From positions 1 to 23,148 of the forward strand of contig CANTEO010000044.1 in NCBI GenBank assembly GCA_947652855.1: DNA of 23,148 bases. The letters run 5' to 3'. Under the pieces are notes generated by a model. The model had not been told where the DNA came from, searched no databases, and saw nothing but the letters and a program-made list of their open reading frames with translations. Position numbers and translations under genes: made by a program. This DNA comes from an uncultured Roseburia sp. (GTDB lineage Bacteria > Bacillota > Clostridia > Lachnospirales > Lachnospiraceae). Of this stretch, positions 1 to 6,775 are shown piece after piece; the first letter of the stretch is position 1, and every line of letters starts with the position of its first letter.

Positions 1-150
1 CTTCTGGCGTTATCTCCGGTTCTTCCGCCCTCTCCCCCGGCTCCACTGGCGTCGCCTCCGGCTCTTCTGGCGTTATCTCCGGTTCTTCCGCCCTCTCCCC
101 TGGCTCTTCTGGCGTTCCCTCCGGCTCTTCTGGCGTTATCTCCGGCTCCT
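1..150 (-). repeat. 63-bp tandem repeat (21 codons) in the Pro/Glu-rich region
   Basis: The motif cttctggcgttatctccgg starts at 1, 64 and 127, exactly 63 bases apart, so the unit is 21 codons and stays in frame. The first two units differ at a few positions. The third is cut short where the unique part of the protein begins. The array may continue beyond the left edge. Confidence 0.85.
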
Positions 151-514
151 TTGCCGTCGCCTCCGGCCCTTGCAGCTTTATGGTAATTGCCTGCGGCTCC
201 GTCGGCGACATCTCCTTCCATTCCATTGCATTTGTATGTACAACGACCGTGACTGCCCTCTGTGCAGATTCCGCGTCCCCTGCCTTAGAAATGGAAACCA
301 TAATTTGCGCCGCCTCGATCCCCTCAATCACAATGCCGCCCTCTTCCGATATGGCCACCACTGCCCCACGGCCGCTTTTCCCCTCATCCAAAACGGCGCT
401 CTCCATCGCATATCCCTGGGCTTCAGCGGCATGCGCCTCCTCCCTCCCCGCCAGAAACGTCATGACGCCCAACAGTATGCAAAACGCAAAAAATCCTGGT
501 AATTTCCCCTTCAT
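1..514 (-). CDS. Secreted Pro/Glu-rich repeat protein, 3' end missing
   Basis: This gene enters from the right and runs off the left edge, so only the first 171 codons are visible and no stop is seen. The start is ATG at 514-512, with AAAGGAG eight bases upstream. Residues 1 to about 30 form a signal peptide: a basic MKGK start, a hydrophobic core, and a probable cleavage site after AHA. About 100 residues of ordinary composition follow. They are rich in Val, Ile and Ala and could be a beta domain. The visible C-terminal part is a low-complexity run of EPEITPEEPE and EPGERAE units with a 21-residue period. Pro/Glu repeats of this kind usually act as extended spacers in cell-wall or secreted proteins. 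The function is unknown, and the domain beyond the repeats lies outside the window. Confidence 0.8.
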   Translation of the reverse strand, partial: MKGKLPGFFAFCILLGVMTFLAGREEAHAAEAQGYAMESAVLDEGKSGRGAVVAISEEGGIVIEGIEAAQIMVSISKAGDAESAQRAVTVVVHTNAMEWKEMSPTEPQAITIKLQGPEATAKEPEITPEEPEGTPEEPGERAEEPEITPEEPEATPVEPGERAEEPEITPE

Positions 515-553
515 ATCGTGTTCTCCTTTCCGCCTTATCCCCTGTATAGGTTT

Positions 554-582
554 GCTCCCTGCCCTTAGCGCGCAAAGGGAGC
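554..582 (-). other. Leader hairpin in the 5' UTR of the Pro/Glu-repeat gene
   Basis: GCTCCCT and AGGGAGC form a 7-bp stem, with an alternative inner pairing of CCCTT with AAGGG. It lies between the -10 box and the ribosome site. There is no T-run after it, so it is a leader structure and not a terminator. Its role is unknown. Confidence 0.4.
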
Positions 583-590
583 CTAAACGG

Positions 591-596
591 ATTATA
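591..596 (-). promoter_or_regulatory. Extended -10 promoter of the Pro/Glu-repeat gene
   Basis: On the minus strand the sequence TGATATAAT gives a consensus TATAAT with an upstream TG, an extended -10 box. I see no good -35 at 17 bases. It lies about 77 bases upstream of the ATG at 514. Confidence 0.5.
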
Positions 597-720
597 TCAT
601 ACCAAGGCATTCATGCATATTCCAACGCAAGCAAAAAGTGGCGTAAAAAATCCCTTAAAGGACATCCAAGATGACACTGATTGGCGGCTGCTATGGCTGT
701 CCTCTTGTTAATGATGGCAG

Positions 721-758
721 CGCCTTTCGCAGATTTGCCCAATCTGCGAAAACTGGCG
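721..758. repeat. Palindromic hairpin, copy 1
   Basis: TTTCGCAGATT (725-735) and AATCTGCGAAA (741-751) form a perfect 11-bp stem around the loop TGCCC. Outer CGCC (721-724) and GGCG (755-758) can extend it. The 25-bp core at 726-750 is the reverse complement of the core of the hairpin at 1074-1098, with one mismatch. A T-rich stretch on one side only makes it a weak terminator candidate. Confidence 0.6.
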
Positions 759-792
759 AAAAAATAGATAAAACCGCCAGATTGAAATAAAA

Positions 793-902
793 TGACCCCT
801 AATTTGACCCCCAATTAAAGTCAATTGCCGAGCGTTTTTATTGAAGAATCTCATCCTATGCGCCATTTGACGGAAATTTTGCCTGACCACTTTTTTGACC
901 CC
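793..902. repeat. Two pairs of TGACCCC-type repeats, possible insertion-sequence end
   Basis: TGACCCC occurs at 793 and 805 and, as TGACCAC then TGACCCC, at 884 and 896. Each pair is spaced exactly 12 bases apart, and the pairs are 91 bases apart. Read on the minus strand these are GGGGTCA direct repeats followed by A/T-rich bases. That resembles the multiple terminal repeats of IS21-type elements, but no transposase gene is present. The stretch 611-1032 otherwise has only short overlapping ORFs without convincing ribosome sites, and I call no gene there. Confidence 0.35.
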
Positions 903-992
903 GAATGGACTGCAATCTAAAAAATGCAGAAAAATATGGATTCCTTGGAAGGAAAGAGAAAGCCTGCCCCGTACAGAAAAGCAGAAAATCCA

Positions 993-1021
993 TTGACAAC
1001 TGGCTTTTTAAGGAGTAAGAT
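993..1021 (+). promoter_or_regulatory. Plus-strand sigma-A-type promoter
   Basis: TTGACA at 993-998 is a perfect -35, followed by a 17-base spacer and TAAGAT at 1016-1021. Transcription would begin near 1028 and meet the strong terminator at 1065-1107, giving an RNA of about 80 nt. The promoter is predicted from sequence only. Confidence 0.4.
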
Positions 1022-1032
1022 ACTGGAAGATT

Positions 1033-1140
1033 ATGAAACAAGAAGAAAGAAACGAAATGACGGTAAAAAGGCATTCGCAGATTGGGCAATTCTGCGAATG
1101 CCTTTTTGTACTCTCTAATCCCACATCCTTCAAAATTTGA
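1033..1140 (+). CDS. Possible 35-codon ORF or truncated regulator remnant
   Basis: A short ORF starts at ATG 1033 just after the promoter at 993-1021 and ends at TGA 1138-1140. Its first 13 residues, MKQEERNEMTVKR, resemble the N-terminal leader of TetR-family regulators. The similarity stops where the terminator hairpin begins, and the remaining codons are encoded by the hairpin itself. GGAAG lies only three bases before the ATG, so translation support is poor. It may be the stub of a regulator gene interrupted by the palindromic element, or it may be chance. Confidence 0.2.
   Translation: MKQEERNEMTVKRHSQIGQFCECLFVLSNPTSFKI
1065..1107. terminator. Strong bidirectional terminator, palindromic hairpin copy 2
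   Basis: AAAAAGGCATTCGCAGA (1065-1081) and its exact complement at 1091-1107 form a perfect 17-bp stem with a 9-base loop. Runs of five A and five T flank the GC-rich part, so it can end transcription on both strands. It closes the feo operon on the minus strand and the short plus-strand unit starting near 1028. Its 25-bp core at 1074-1098 is an inverted copy of the hairpin core at 726-750. Confidence 0.8.
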
Positions 1141-1257
1141 GCAGGAAATTTGGGGCTCCTGCACCAGAAGCTTCATACGCGGCAGCTCTTCCACAACCTT
1201 TATGCTTTGGGATTTTGCCTCTGCTTCAAAATAAGATTTTACATACACAGAAGGAAT
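1108..1257 (-). pseudogene. Possible decayed small ORF downstream of the Feo peptide
   Basis: A GGGAGG ribosome site at 1265-1270 precedes an open frame that has ATT at 1257 or GTG at 1248 as its only start choices. The frame reads VKSYFEAEAKSQSIKVVEEL and continues with charged, protein-like composition for about 45 codons. It then runs straight through the terminator hairpin with no stop before 856. A real gene would not be expected to cross its terminator, so this is most likely a gene remnant whose 3' end was lost. I do not recognise the family. Confidence 0.25.
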
Positions 1258-1289
1258 GATTGCGCCTCCCTTTCAACATACAGGCTGCG

Positions 1290-1421
1290 TCAATGGCATC
1301 CTTTACAGCTTCCACAATCCCCGCCGCAAGCAGCCTTTCCGCTCTTTTTCCCTTTCACGACGCTTCTTATGGCAAAAGCCGCGCAGCCCGCCACCAGAAG
1401 TCCCACAACGAATGTCCCCAT
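1290..1421 (-). CDS. FeoB-associated Cys-rich membrane peptide
   Basis: A 43-codon gene starts at ATG 1421, 18 bases after the feoB stop, with GGGAGG just upstream, and ends at TGA 1290-1292. The product is MGTFVVGLLVAGCAAFAIRS followed by a basic linker and the tail CGGDCGSCKGCH. It therefore has one N-terminal transmembrane helix (about residues 3-19) and a cluster of four Cys plus His at the C-terminus. Small proteins of this layout are known partners encoded next to feoB in Clostridia and related Firmicutes. The Cys cluster could bind ferrous iron or an Fe-S centre at the inner face of the FeoB pore, but that role is inferred. It is probably cotranscribed with feoB. Confidence 0.85.
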   Translation of the reverse strand: MGTFVVGLLVAGCAAFAIRSVVKGKKSGKAACGGDCGSCKGCH

Positions 1422-1439
1422 AAAACCGCCTCCCTTTCC

Positions 1440-3623
1440 TTATTTCGTTTTGACCGCCATCTGCAATCCCGCATCCGGCGCCTGGCGCCCTTTCGAGGGC
1501 CGAAGCAGCAGATACAAAAACCCAAACAGGCAGATTGCCGCCGCAAATGTCCCCACTCCAAACACTCCCGTCGTGGCAAGCGTCCCAAACTGATAGATGC
1601 AAAGCGCAGTCACATAGGCCAACGCCGTCTGATACCCGATTGCAATCCAAAACCACTTCCGGCTGTTCATCTCGCGCTTGATGGCCCCCATCGCCGCAAA
1701 GCAAGGCGCGCAAAGCAGATTGAACGCCAGGAAGGAATACGCAGCCACCGCGCTCATGCTATGGGCAAGCGCCCCCCAAATCTCTGCGCCGTCCTCCGCC
1801 ACCTCGGCAAAGCCAAATAGGACGCCAAACGTCGTGACGACATTCTCTTTTGCAATCAATCCCGTGACAGTCGCAACCGCCATCCTAAAATCGCCCCATC
1901 CAAGCGGCGCGAATACTGGGGCCAGCACGCCGCCAAGAGCCGCCAAGACGCTCTTGTCAAGCTGATCCGCCGCAAGCAGGCGAAATGTTCCGTCCACCCA
2001 TCCAAAGCCCTGCAGAAACCAAAGCGCGATTGCGGACAGCAAAATTACCGTTCCCGCCTTTTTAATAAAAGAATAGGCCCTCTCCCACATACTCCTTAAG
2101 ACATTGCCGGCTGTCGGCATATGGTACGCCGGCAGCTCCATCACAAACGGCGCAGGATCTCCGGCGAATATCCTCGTTTTCTTCAAAAGAATCCCAGAGC
2201 AGGCCACCGCCGCAATCCCTACAAAAAAAGCGCTAAACGACACCCATCCCGAATGCTCAAAAAACGCCCCGGCAATCAACGCAATGATTGGCAGCTTCGC
2301 GCCACACGGAATAAACGTCGTCGTCATCACCGTCATTTTCCGATCCCTGTCATTCTCAATCGTCCTGGAGGCCAGAATGCCGGGAACCCCGCACCCCGTC
2401 CCAATCAGCATTGGAATGAACGACTTGCCGGAAAGGCCAAATTTGCGGAACAGGCGATCCATCAAAAACGCGACCCTCGCCATATAGCCGCACGACTCCA
2501 AAAATCCCAGGAACAGAAACAGCGTCATCATCTGCGGCACAAAGCCAAGCACGGCCCCCACGCCTCCAATCATCCCGTCTAAAACCAGGCCCTTAAGCCA
2601 ATCCGCGCAGCCAATGGCATTTAAGCCTCCCTCCACGGCCGTCGGGATTCCGGGAACCCACAGCCCAAAAAGCCTCCATCCTTCTCCAAACACCCCGTCA
2701 TTCATCCAATCCGTCGCAAAGGCCCCCACCGTCTGAACAGATACATAATACACCAAAAACATGATTGCTGCAAAAATCGGCAGCGCAAGGACGCGGTGCG
2801 TGACAATCCGGTCAATTTTATCTGATATGCTAAGCGCGTCCCTTTGACGCTTCACATAGCATTTTTCGATGACAGAAGAAACCGATTCATAGCGCCCATT
2901 GGCGATGATGCTCTCCGCATCGTCGTCAAGCGCCTCCTCCAGCCACGCAATCTCCGCCGTCACATCTGGCGGATTTTCCATCTGCCCTACAATCTTTTCA
3001 TCCTTTTCCAAAAGCTTGATGGCAAAAAAACGCCTTTGCCCTGCGGGAACGCCAGCGCCTATCTTCTCCTCCACTGCCAACGCCGCCTTTTCAATCGTAT
3101 CATTGAACGTATGCATGGGCAAGGCCACGTTTTGACCCTGCGCTAAGGAAACCGCCTTTTCAAGCAGCTTGTCAACGCCCCACCCCTTCAACGCAGAAAT
3201 CTCCACAGCCTCACAGCCAAACGCCTCCCCTAACTTTAAAAGCTGAATCCGATCTCCGCTTTTCTCCACAAGATCCATCTGATTGACCGCCATAAGGACA
3301 GGGATGCCAAGCTCCATGATTTGCGTGGACAGATACAGATTCCGCTCTAAATTCGTCCCGTCAATCACGTTGATAATCACGTCTGGCCGCTCTGCAATCA
3401 GGAAATCCCTCGCCACCACCTCCTCCAGCGTATAGGGCGACAGCGAATAAATCCCCGGCAAATCCACAATCGTAACCTCTTTCCGGCCTTTTGGCCTCCC
3501 CTCTTTTTTCTCCACAGTGACGCCCGGCCAGTTTCCGACATACTGGCTCGCGCCTGTAAGCGCATTGAACAGCGTCGTCTTCCCACAGTTCGGATTGCCC
3601 GCCAACGCCATCTTCACTTCCAT
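1440..3623 (-). CDS. feoB: Ferrous iron transport protein B
   Basis: FeoB is the GTPase-gated inner-membrane permease for Fe(II). The 727-residue product starts at ATG 3623 after GGGAGG. The N-terminal G domain has G1 GNPNCGKT (9-16), G2 Thr around 36, G3 DLPG (54-57), G4 NQMD (114-117) and G5 SALKG near 143. A helical GDI-like segment follows, and then the membrane core from about residue 280. The core carries the two Gate motifs, including GCGVPGILASRTIENDRDRK and the matching LLCAPCFAAMGAIKREM region. Length is normal for a clostridial FeoB. The gene follows feoA1 after a 73-base gap that holds its own predicted promoter and operator. It is followed by the Cys-rich peptide. Confidence 0.97.
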   Translation of the reverse strand: MEVKMALAGNPNCGKTTLFNALTGASQYVGNWPGVTVEKKEGRPKGRKEVTIVDLPGIYSLSPYTLEEVVARDFLIAERPDVIINVIDGTNLERNLYLSTQIMELGIPVLMAVNQMDLVEKSGDRIQLLKLGEAFGCEAVEISALKGWGVDKLLEKAVSLAQGQNVALPMHTFNDTIEKAALAVEEKIGAGVPAGQRRFFAIKLLEKDEKIVGQMENPPDVTAEIAWLEEALDDDAESIIANGRYESVSSVIEKCYVKRQRDALSISDKIDRIVTHRVLALPIFAAIMFLVYYVSVQTVGAFATDWMNDGVFGEGWRLFGLWVPGIPTAVEGGLNAIGCADWLKGLVLDGMIGGVGAVLGFVPQMMTLFLFLGFLESCGYMARVAFLMDRLFRKFGLSGKSFIPMLIGTGCGVPGILASRTIENDRDRKMTVMTTTFIPCGAKLPIIALIAGAFFEHSGWVSFSAFFVGIAAVACSGILLKKTRIFAGDPAPFVMELPAYHMPTAGNVLRSMWERAYSFIKKAGTVILLSAIALWFLQGFGWVDGTFRLLAADQLDKSVLAALGGVLAPVFAPLGWGDFRMAVATVTGLIAKENVVTTFGVLFGFAEVAEDGAEIWGALAHSMSAVAAYSFLAFNLLCAPCFAAMGAIKREMNSRKWFWIAIGYQTALAYVTALCIYQFGTLATTGVFGVGTFAAAICLFGFLYLLLRPSKGRQAPDAGLQMAVKTK

Positions 3624-3660
3624 CTTTTCATCCTCCCTTTTCAGTTTGTCTCATCAACCA

Positions 3661-3689
3661 AATATTAGTTTCAACTAACTAATAGTCAA
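3661..3689 (-). promoter_or_regulatory. Internal feoB promoter with DtxR-like dyad
   Basis: On the minus strand TTGACT (3689-3684), a 17-base spacer and AATATT (3666-3661) form a promoter in the feoA1-feoB gap. The spacer contains a dyad: ATTAGTT and AACTAAT arms at 3664-3683, or GTTAG-N6-CTAAT at 3679-3664. The latter nearly repeats the GTTAG-N6-CTAAC dyad in the promoter ahead of feoA2. Repression by an iron-sensing DtxR/IdeR-type protein is inferred. Confidence 0.6.
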
Positions 3690-3696
3690 AAAAAAT

Positions 3697-3918
3697 TCAC
3701 TCCACTTCAATCCACTCTGCGTCTGCCTTGCGCAGCGACAATTCATATCCGCGCACAGTAACCTCCATCGGATCCCCAAGCGGCGCAACCTTCCTTACGA
3801 AAACCTCCACGCCCTTTGTAATCCCCATATCCATAATCCTCCGCTTTACCGCGCCTGCGCCTAGAAGACGCCTTACCTTTACCGTCTCGCCGCAGGCCGT
3901 TTCCCTCAATGTCTTCAT
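3697..3918 (-). CDS. feoA: FeoA domain protein (second in operon)
   Basis: FeoA proteins are small cytoplasmic SH3-like beta-barrels needed for FeoB activity. The product from ATG 3918 is 73 residues, starting MKTLRETACGETVKVRRLLG. It has the family features: a VKVRRLLGAG turn, the RIMDMGITKG motif, VRKVAPLGDPMEV, and the closing VRGYELSLRKADAEWIEVE. An upstream in-frame ATG exists at 3969, but GGAGG sits five bases before 3918 and the 17 extra residues do not fit the family. The gene is 10 bases downstream of feoA2 and belongs to the same transcript. Confidence 0.93.
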   Translation of the reverse strand: MKTLRETACGETVKVRRLLGAGAVKRRIMDMGITKGVEVFVRKVAPLGDPMEVTVRGYELSLRKADAEWIEVE

Positions 3919-3928
3919 TGCAGCCTCC

Positions 3929-4138
3929 TTAAACAATAATTTTGCTCGCCATGCCCTTGCCAATGGCAACCCGCGAATCCCGTATAGTTACGATCAGGTT
4001 TCCGCCCATTTCTGAAACAACGGTCACAAGGCCGCCAGTGACAAAGCCCAGGCTCTCCAAAAATCTGCGGGCGTCTTCCTTTCCGCCCACTCGCTTTATT
4101 GTATTTTGCTCCCCTTTCCTCGCCATTGATAACGGCAT
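3929..4138 (-). CDS. feoA: FeoA domain protein (first in operon)
   Basis: This 69-residue FeoA paralogue has the pattern GLVTVVSEMGGNLIVTIRDS followed by RVAIGKGMASKIIV, typical of the shorter clostridial FeoA that precedes a second FeoA. The start at ATG 4138 is chosen over the upstream ATG 4174 because AGGGAGG lies eight bases before it, while nothing resembling a ribosome site precedes 4174. It is the first gene of feoA2-feoA1-feoB and follows a strong promoter. Two FeoA proteins with one FeoB is a common clostridial arrangement; whether they form a heteromeric complex with FeoB is not shown here. Confidence 0.9.
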   Translation of the reverse strand: MPLSMARKGEQNTIKRVGGKEDARRFLESLGFVTGGLVTVVSEMGGNLIVTIRDSRVAIGKGMASKIIV

Positions 4139-4211
4139 ATCCTCAACCTCCCTTAATTCCCCCGCCAATCCCATGCTTATGAGATTGGCAAGGCAAACCC
4201 TATCCTTTAAA

Positions 4212-4243
4212 GTTAGTATATCCTAACAAAGGTTTGATGTCAA
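4212..4243 (-). promoter_or_regulatory. feo operon promoter with overlapping iron-regulator dyad
   Basis: TTGACA (4243-4238), a 17-base spacer and TATACT (4220-4215) make a near-consensus promoter. The 16-bp dyad GTTAG-GATATA-CTAAC (4227-4212) covers the -10 box, so a bound repressor would block polymerase. The dyad resembles DtxR/IdeR-type boxes (TTAGG...CCTAA) more than a classical Fur box. The promoter begins 14 bases after the stop of the LRR gene to its right. Confidence 0.75.
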
Positions 4244-4256
4244 GAACTTTTAGCAT

Positions 4257-5450
4257 TTATTTTGATAAATCCACCATGCGCAGTATGAATTTCCCCTTCC
4301 AATATCGAAAGAGCTTGAGGTTTTTGATTACAAATCGGCCGTTTTCATCTGATTTTACGGTCTTAATCCAATTGTACTCTATATCATTTTCAGATGGATT
4401 CCAAGCCGTATGCAACAGCTGGACTATAGCTCCCTTTTGGGATACCTGCCCTACGATCCTTTTCGTGTCCTCAGTGAGATTCCCGTTGCCAGGCGTAGTA
4501 ATCCGGATGGCGTACTCTTGGTTCTGGGATTTTTTCTGCTTTTTCATCCACCCCTTCCGTTTCAATAGCTGCGCCGGGAGTTTTTTCGTAAGCTCCTTTT
4601 CGCATAGGAAATTGTTTCCCAAATAAGTATAAAAATAATTTAATTTTGTCAGCTTTTTCATATTGGGGAGCTTTGCAATGCGGTTTTCATCTAATTGCAG
4701 ACGCTCTAGCTTCTTTAAGCTTTTTAGGGCGTCTACATTCTCCAGATTATTGCCGGTCATATAGATGCGCCTTAATTTTTTCAGGCTTCGGACTTCCTTT
4801 ATGTCAACTAAGCTGTTATGCCGTGCGTCCAAAAGCTTTAAGTTTTTTAGGCCTTCAATGCCCTTTAGGCTGGTAAGGCAATTGCCAGGCACGCACAAGG
4901 ACTCCAGCTGCTGCAGATGCTGGATTCCATTCAGGCTCGTTAACTGGTCTCCCTCAATAGTCAGCGTTTTTAAATTTACCATCGCCTCAATGCCTCTCAG
5001 AGCCGTTATGTTACCCTGGATGATGCTCAAGGACTCCAAGCCGGTTAAGCCCTTTAAGCAAGTCAAATTCTGCATTTTGAGTCGATAGCCCCCTTCTATC
5101 TTCAGCCGTTTTAAGCTTGTCAGCTCTTCAATCCCCCTTAGGCTGTCCTTCGCATATTCATGATAAGAAAGCTCCAGCCCTTTTAAGCCGCTAAGGCATC
5201 CAATTCCTTTTAAGCTGTCTCCATTAGAAATGTCCAGACAAAGCTTGTCAATGCGCTTTGCCTCGCCTTCCGTAAAATTATCCCCTATTTTCTTCCCCAA
5301 CGCTTTCAAGACTGCCAGGTACAGATCTTCATTGGGAATTCCCTCCTCATTGTTCTCAATGACGTCAGAATCTGCAGCAGGCGTCCCCGCCGTCGGGATC
5401 AGGAACGTACATAGGGATATCAACAAAACCATGAAACATTTTTTTAGCAT
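4257..5450 (-). CDS. Secreted leucine-rich repeat protein B (internalin-like)
   Basis: The 397-residue product starts at ATG 5450 after AAAGGAG. A signal peptide (MLKKCFMVLLISLCTFLIP...TPAA) is followed by a short helical cap (ENNEEGIPNEDLYLAVLKAL). About nine leucine-rich repeats of 20-22 residues then run from about 75 to 280, with units such as SLKGIEGLKNLKLLDARHN. This is the regular SDS22/internalin type. After a Lys-rich linker, residues 310-397 look like a bacterial Ig-like domain (a strand reading IRITTPGNGNL, then GRFVIKNLKL). No LPXTG motif or GW domain is visible, so it is probably released or loosely bound. It is a paralogue of the adjacent LRR protein, sharing cap, repeat order and C-terminal domain. 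A protein-binding role is likely; the partner is unknown. Confidence 0.85.
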   Translation of the reverse strand: MLKKCFMVLLISLCTFLIPTAGTPAADSDVIENNEEGIPNEDLYLAVLKALGKKIGDNFTEGEAKRIDKLCLDISNGDSLKGIGCLSGLKGLELSYHEYAKDSLRGIEELTSLKRLKIEGGYRLKMQNLTCLKGLTGLESLSIIQGNITALRGIEAMVNLKTLTIEGDQLTSLNGIQHLQQLESLCVPGNCLTSLKGIEGLKNLKLLDARHNSLVDIKEVRSLKKLRRIYMTGNNLENVDALKSLKKLERLQLDENRIAKLPNMKKLTKLNYFYTYLGNNFLCEKELTKKLPAQLLKRKGWMKKQKKSQNQEYAIRITTPGNGNLTEDTKRIVGQVSQKGAIVQLLHTAWNPSENDIEYNWIKTVKSDENGRFVIKNLKLFRYWKGKFILRMVDLSK

Positions 5451-5485
5451 TGTAACTTCTCCTTTCTGTTGAGAAGCTGTTATAC

Positions 5486-5514
5486 AACATATCTTCTCTT
5501 CTATGTCGGTTCAA
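5486..5514 (-). promoter_or_regulatory. Candidate promoter of LRR gene B
   Basis: TTGAAC (5514-5509), a 17-base spacer and TATGTT (5491-5486) lie in the 67-base gap between the two LRR genes. TATAAC a few bases further on is an alternative -10. Without it, gene B would depend on read-through from gene A. Confidence 0.35.
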
Positions 5515-5517
5515 TAG

Positions 5518-6747
5518 TTATTTCACTACAAACTGAAACTTCGTCGGATAAATGCCGTTCAGATAGATCCTAAGTTTTTGTCCTTTATACTTTTTCAGAT
5601 TCAAGCCTTTCATCACGAACCGGCCGTCCTTGTCCGGCTTTACGGACTTAACATCGCATTCATCTATATAAACTTCTCCAATAATATAACTTAAGTTCAC
5701 CAGCTGAACGGACTTCCATTTTTGGGACACATATCCCTCAATCCGCTTCGTGGACGCAGTGACCTTCTGATTCTTCGGCGCAGAGATGCGGATATTGCTG
5801 TTCCCGTTTATTTTTTGGTTTCTTTTCTGCCGGTTCAGCCACCCCTTCTTTTTCAGAAGATGCGCCGGGAGCTTCTTCATAAGCTCATTTTTACTGAGGC
5901 GGTTCCCTGCGAACTCCGTAGCGCCATAGTATAATTTCGTGAGCTTTTTCATGTTGGGGAGCCGCGACAGTTGATTCGCCTCCAAATATAGGCCAAACAG
6001 CTCCGTCAAATTTTTGATTGGATCCGCATTCTTCAGATAATTGTCCGCCAGATATAAACGGGTCAGCTTTTTTAACCCCCGAAGCTCCTTGACGCTGGTT
6101 ATGTCATTATACCGCACGTCCAATACCTCCATGTCCCCTAATCCCTCAATCCCCCTTAAGCTGGAGATCGAATTGCTCTGCGCATACAGCCCCTTCAAGC
6201 CCTTCAGATGCTCAATCCCCTCCAGGCTGCTTAATTGATTGCATTCCACGCCTAAATATCTTAAGCCCACCAAGCCTTCCACACCTTGCAGGCTCTTTAC
6301 ATTTGCCCGATTGACGCCTAGGGACTCTAGATGGTCCATGCCTTTCAGGCTGTTTAGGTCCTTCATTTGAATCTTGTGGTTCCCATCTATCTCTAATCGT
6401 TTCAGGCCAGTCAGCTCATCAATCCCCTCCAGGCTCTGTTTGACGTTGACGGGCTTATAGTATTCCAGCTCCAGATCCTCCAATGCGCTTAGATGCCCGA
6501 TCCCCTTTAAGCTGCCTCCATCTGAGGCGTTATGATAGAGAAAGCTGATGCTCTTTGCCTCCCCTTCCGTAAACGTCCCCACTGGATCCTTCATTAATTC
6601 CTTCAATATACTTTCGTATAAGGCTTTATTCGGAATTCCCGCCTCGTTGTTCTCAATGATGTCAGAATCCGCGGCAGACGTTCCTACACTTGGGATTGCG
6701 AATGCGCATAGGAATGCCAATAAGGCTAGAAAAAATTTTCGAAACAT
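5518..6747 (-). CDS. Secreted leucine-rich repeat protein A (internalin-like)
   Basis: The start is taken as ATG 6747, preceded by GAGGAGG, giving 409 residues. A longer in-frame reading from 6825 would add 26 basic residues and spoil the signal peptide. The signal peptide is MFRKFFLALLAFLCAFAIP with cleavage near TSAA. A helical cap (NEAGIPNKALYESILKEL) is followed by about nine LRRs of 20-22 residues (SLKGIGHLSALEDLELEY, SLEGIEHLKGLKGLYAQSN and others), a Lys-rich linker, and a beta-rich C-terminal domain (IRISAPKNQKV, then GRFVMKGLNLKKYKGQKLRI). It aligns with LRR protein B over its whole length, so the pair arose by tandem duplication. No wall anchor is seen. It may be cotranscribed with the short secreted peptide 28 bases upstream. 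Confidence 0.87.
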   Translation of the reverse strand: MFRKFFLALLAFLCAFAIPSVGTSAADSDIIENNEAGIPNKALYESILKELMKDPVGTFTEGEAKSISFLYHNASDGGSLKGIGHLSALEDLELEYYKPVNVKQSLEGIDELTGLKRLEIDGNHKIQMKDLNSLKGMDHLESLGVNRANVKSLQGVEGLVGLRYLGVECNQLSSLEGIEHLKGLKGLYAQSNSISSLRGIEGLGDMEVLDVRYNDITSVKELRGLKKLTRLYLADNYLKNADPIKNLTELFGLYLEANQLSRLPNMKKLTKLYYGATEFAGNRLSKNELMKKLPAHLLKKKGWLNRQKRNQKINGNSNIRISAPKNQKVTASTKRIEGYVSQKWKSVQLVNLSYIIGEVYIDECDVKSVKPDKDGRFVMKGLNLKKYKGQKLRIYLNGIYPTKFQFVVK

Positions 6748-6775
6748 TGCATGTCCTCCTCTTTCCTTTGAACTA

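Noticed and set aside
170..674. Plus-strand ORFs overlapping the start of the Pro/Glu-repeat gene
   Set aside because: They are antisense shadows of a minus-strand gene that has a ribosome site and signal peptide. Their composition (Cys-, His- and Pro-rich) is not protein-like.
611..890. Short minus-strand ORFs in the intergenic stretch
   Set aside because: They cross the hairpin at 721-758 and the TGACCCC repeats, lack ribosome sites and match no family I recognise.
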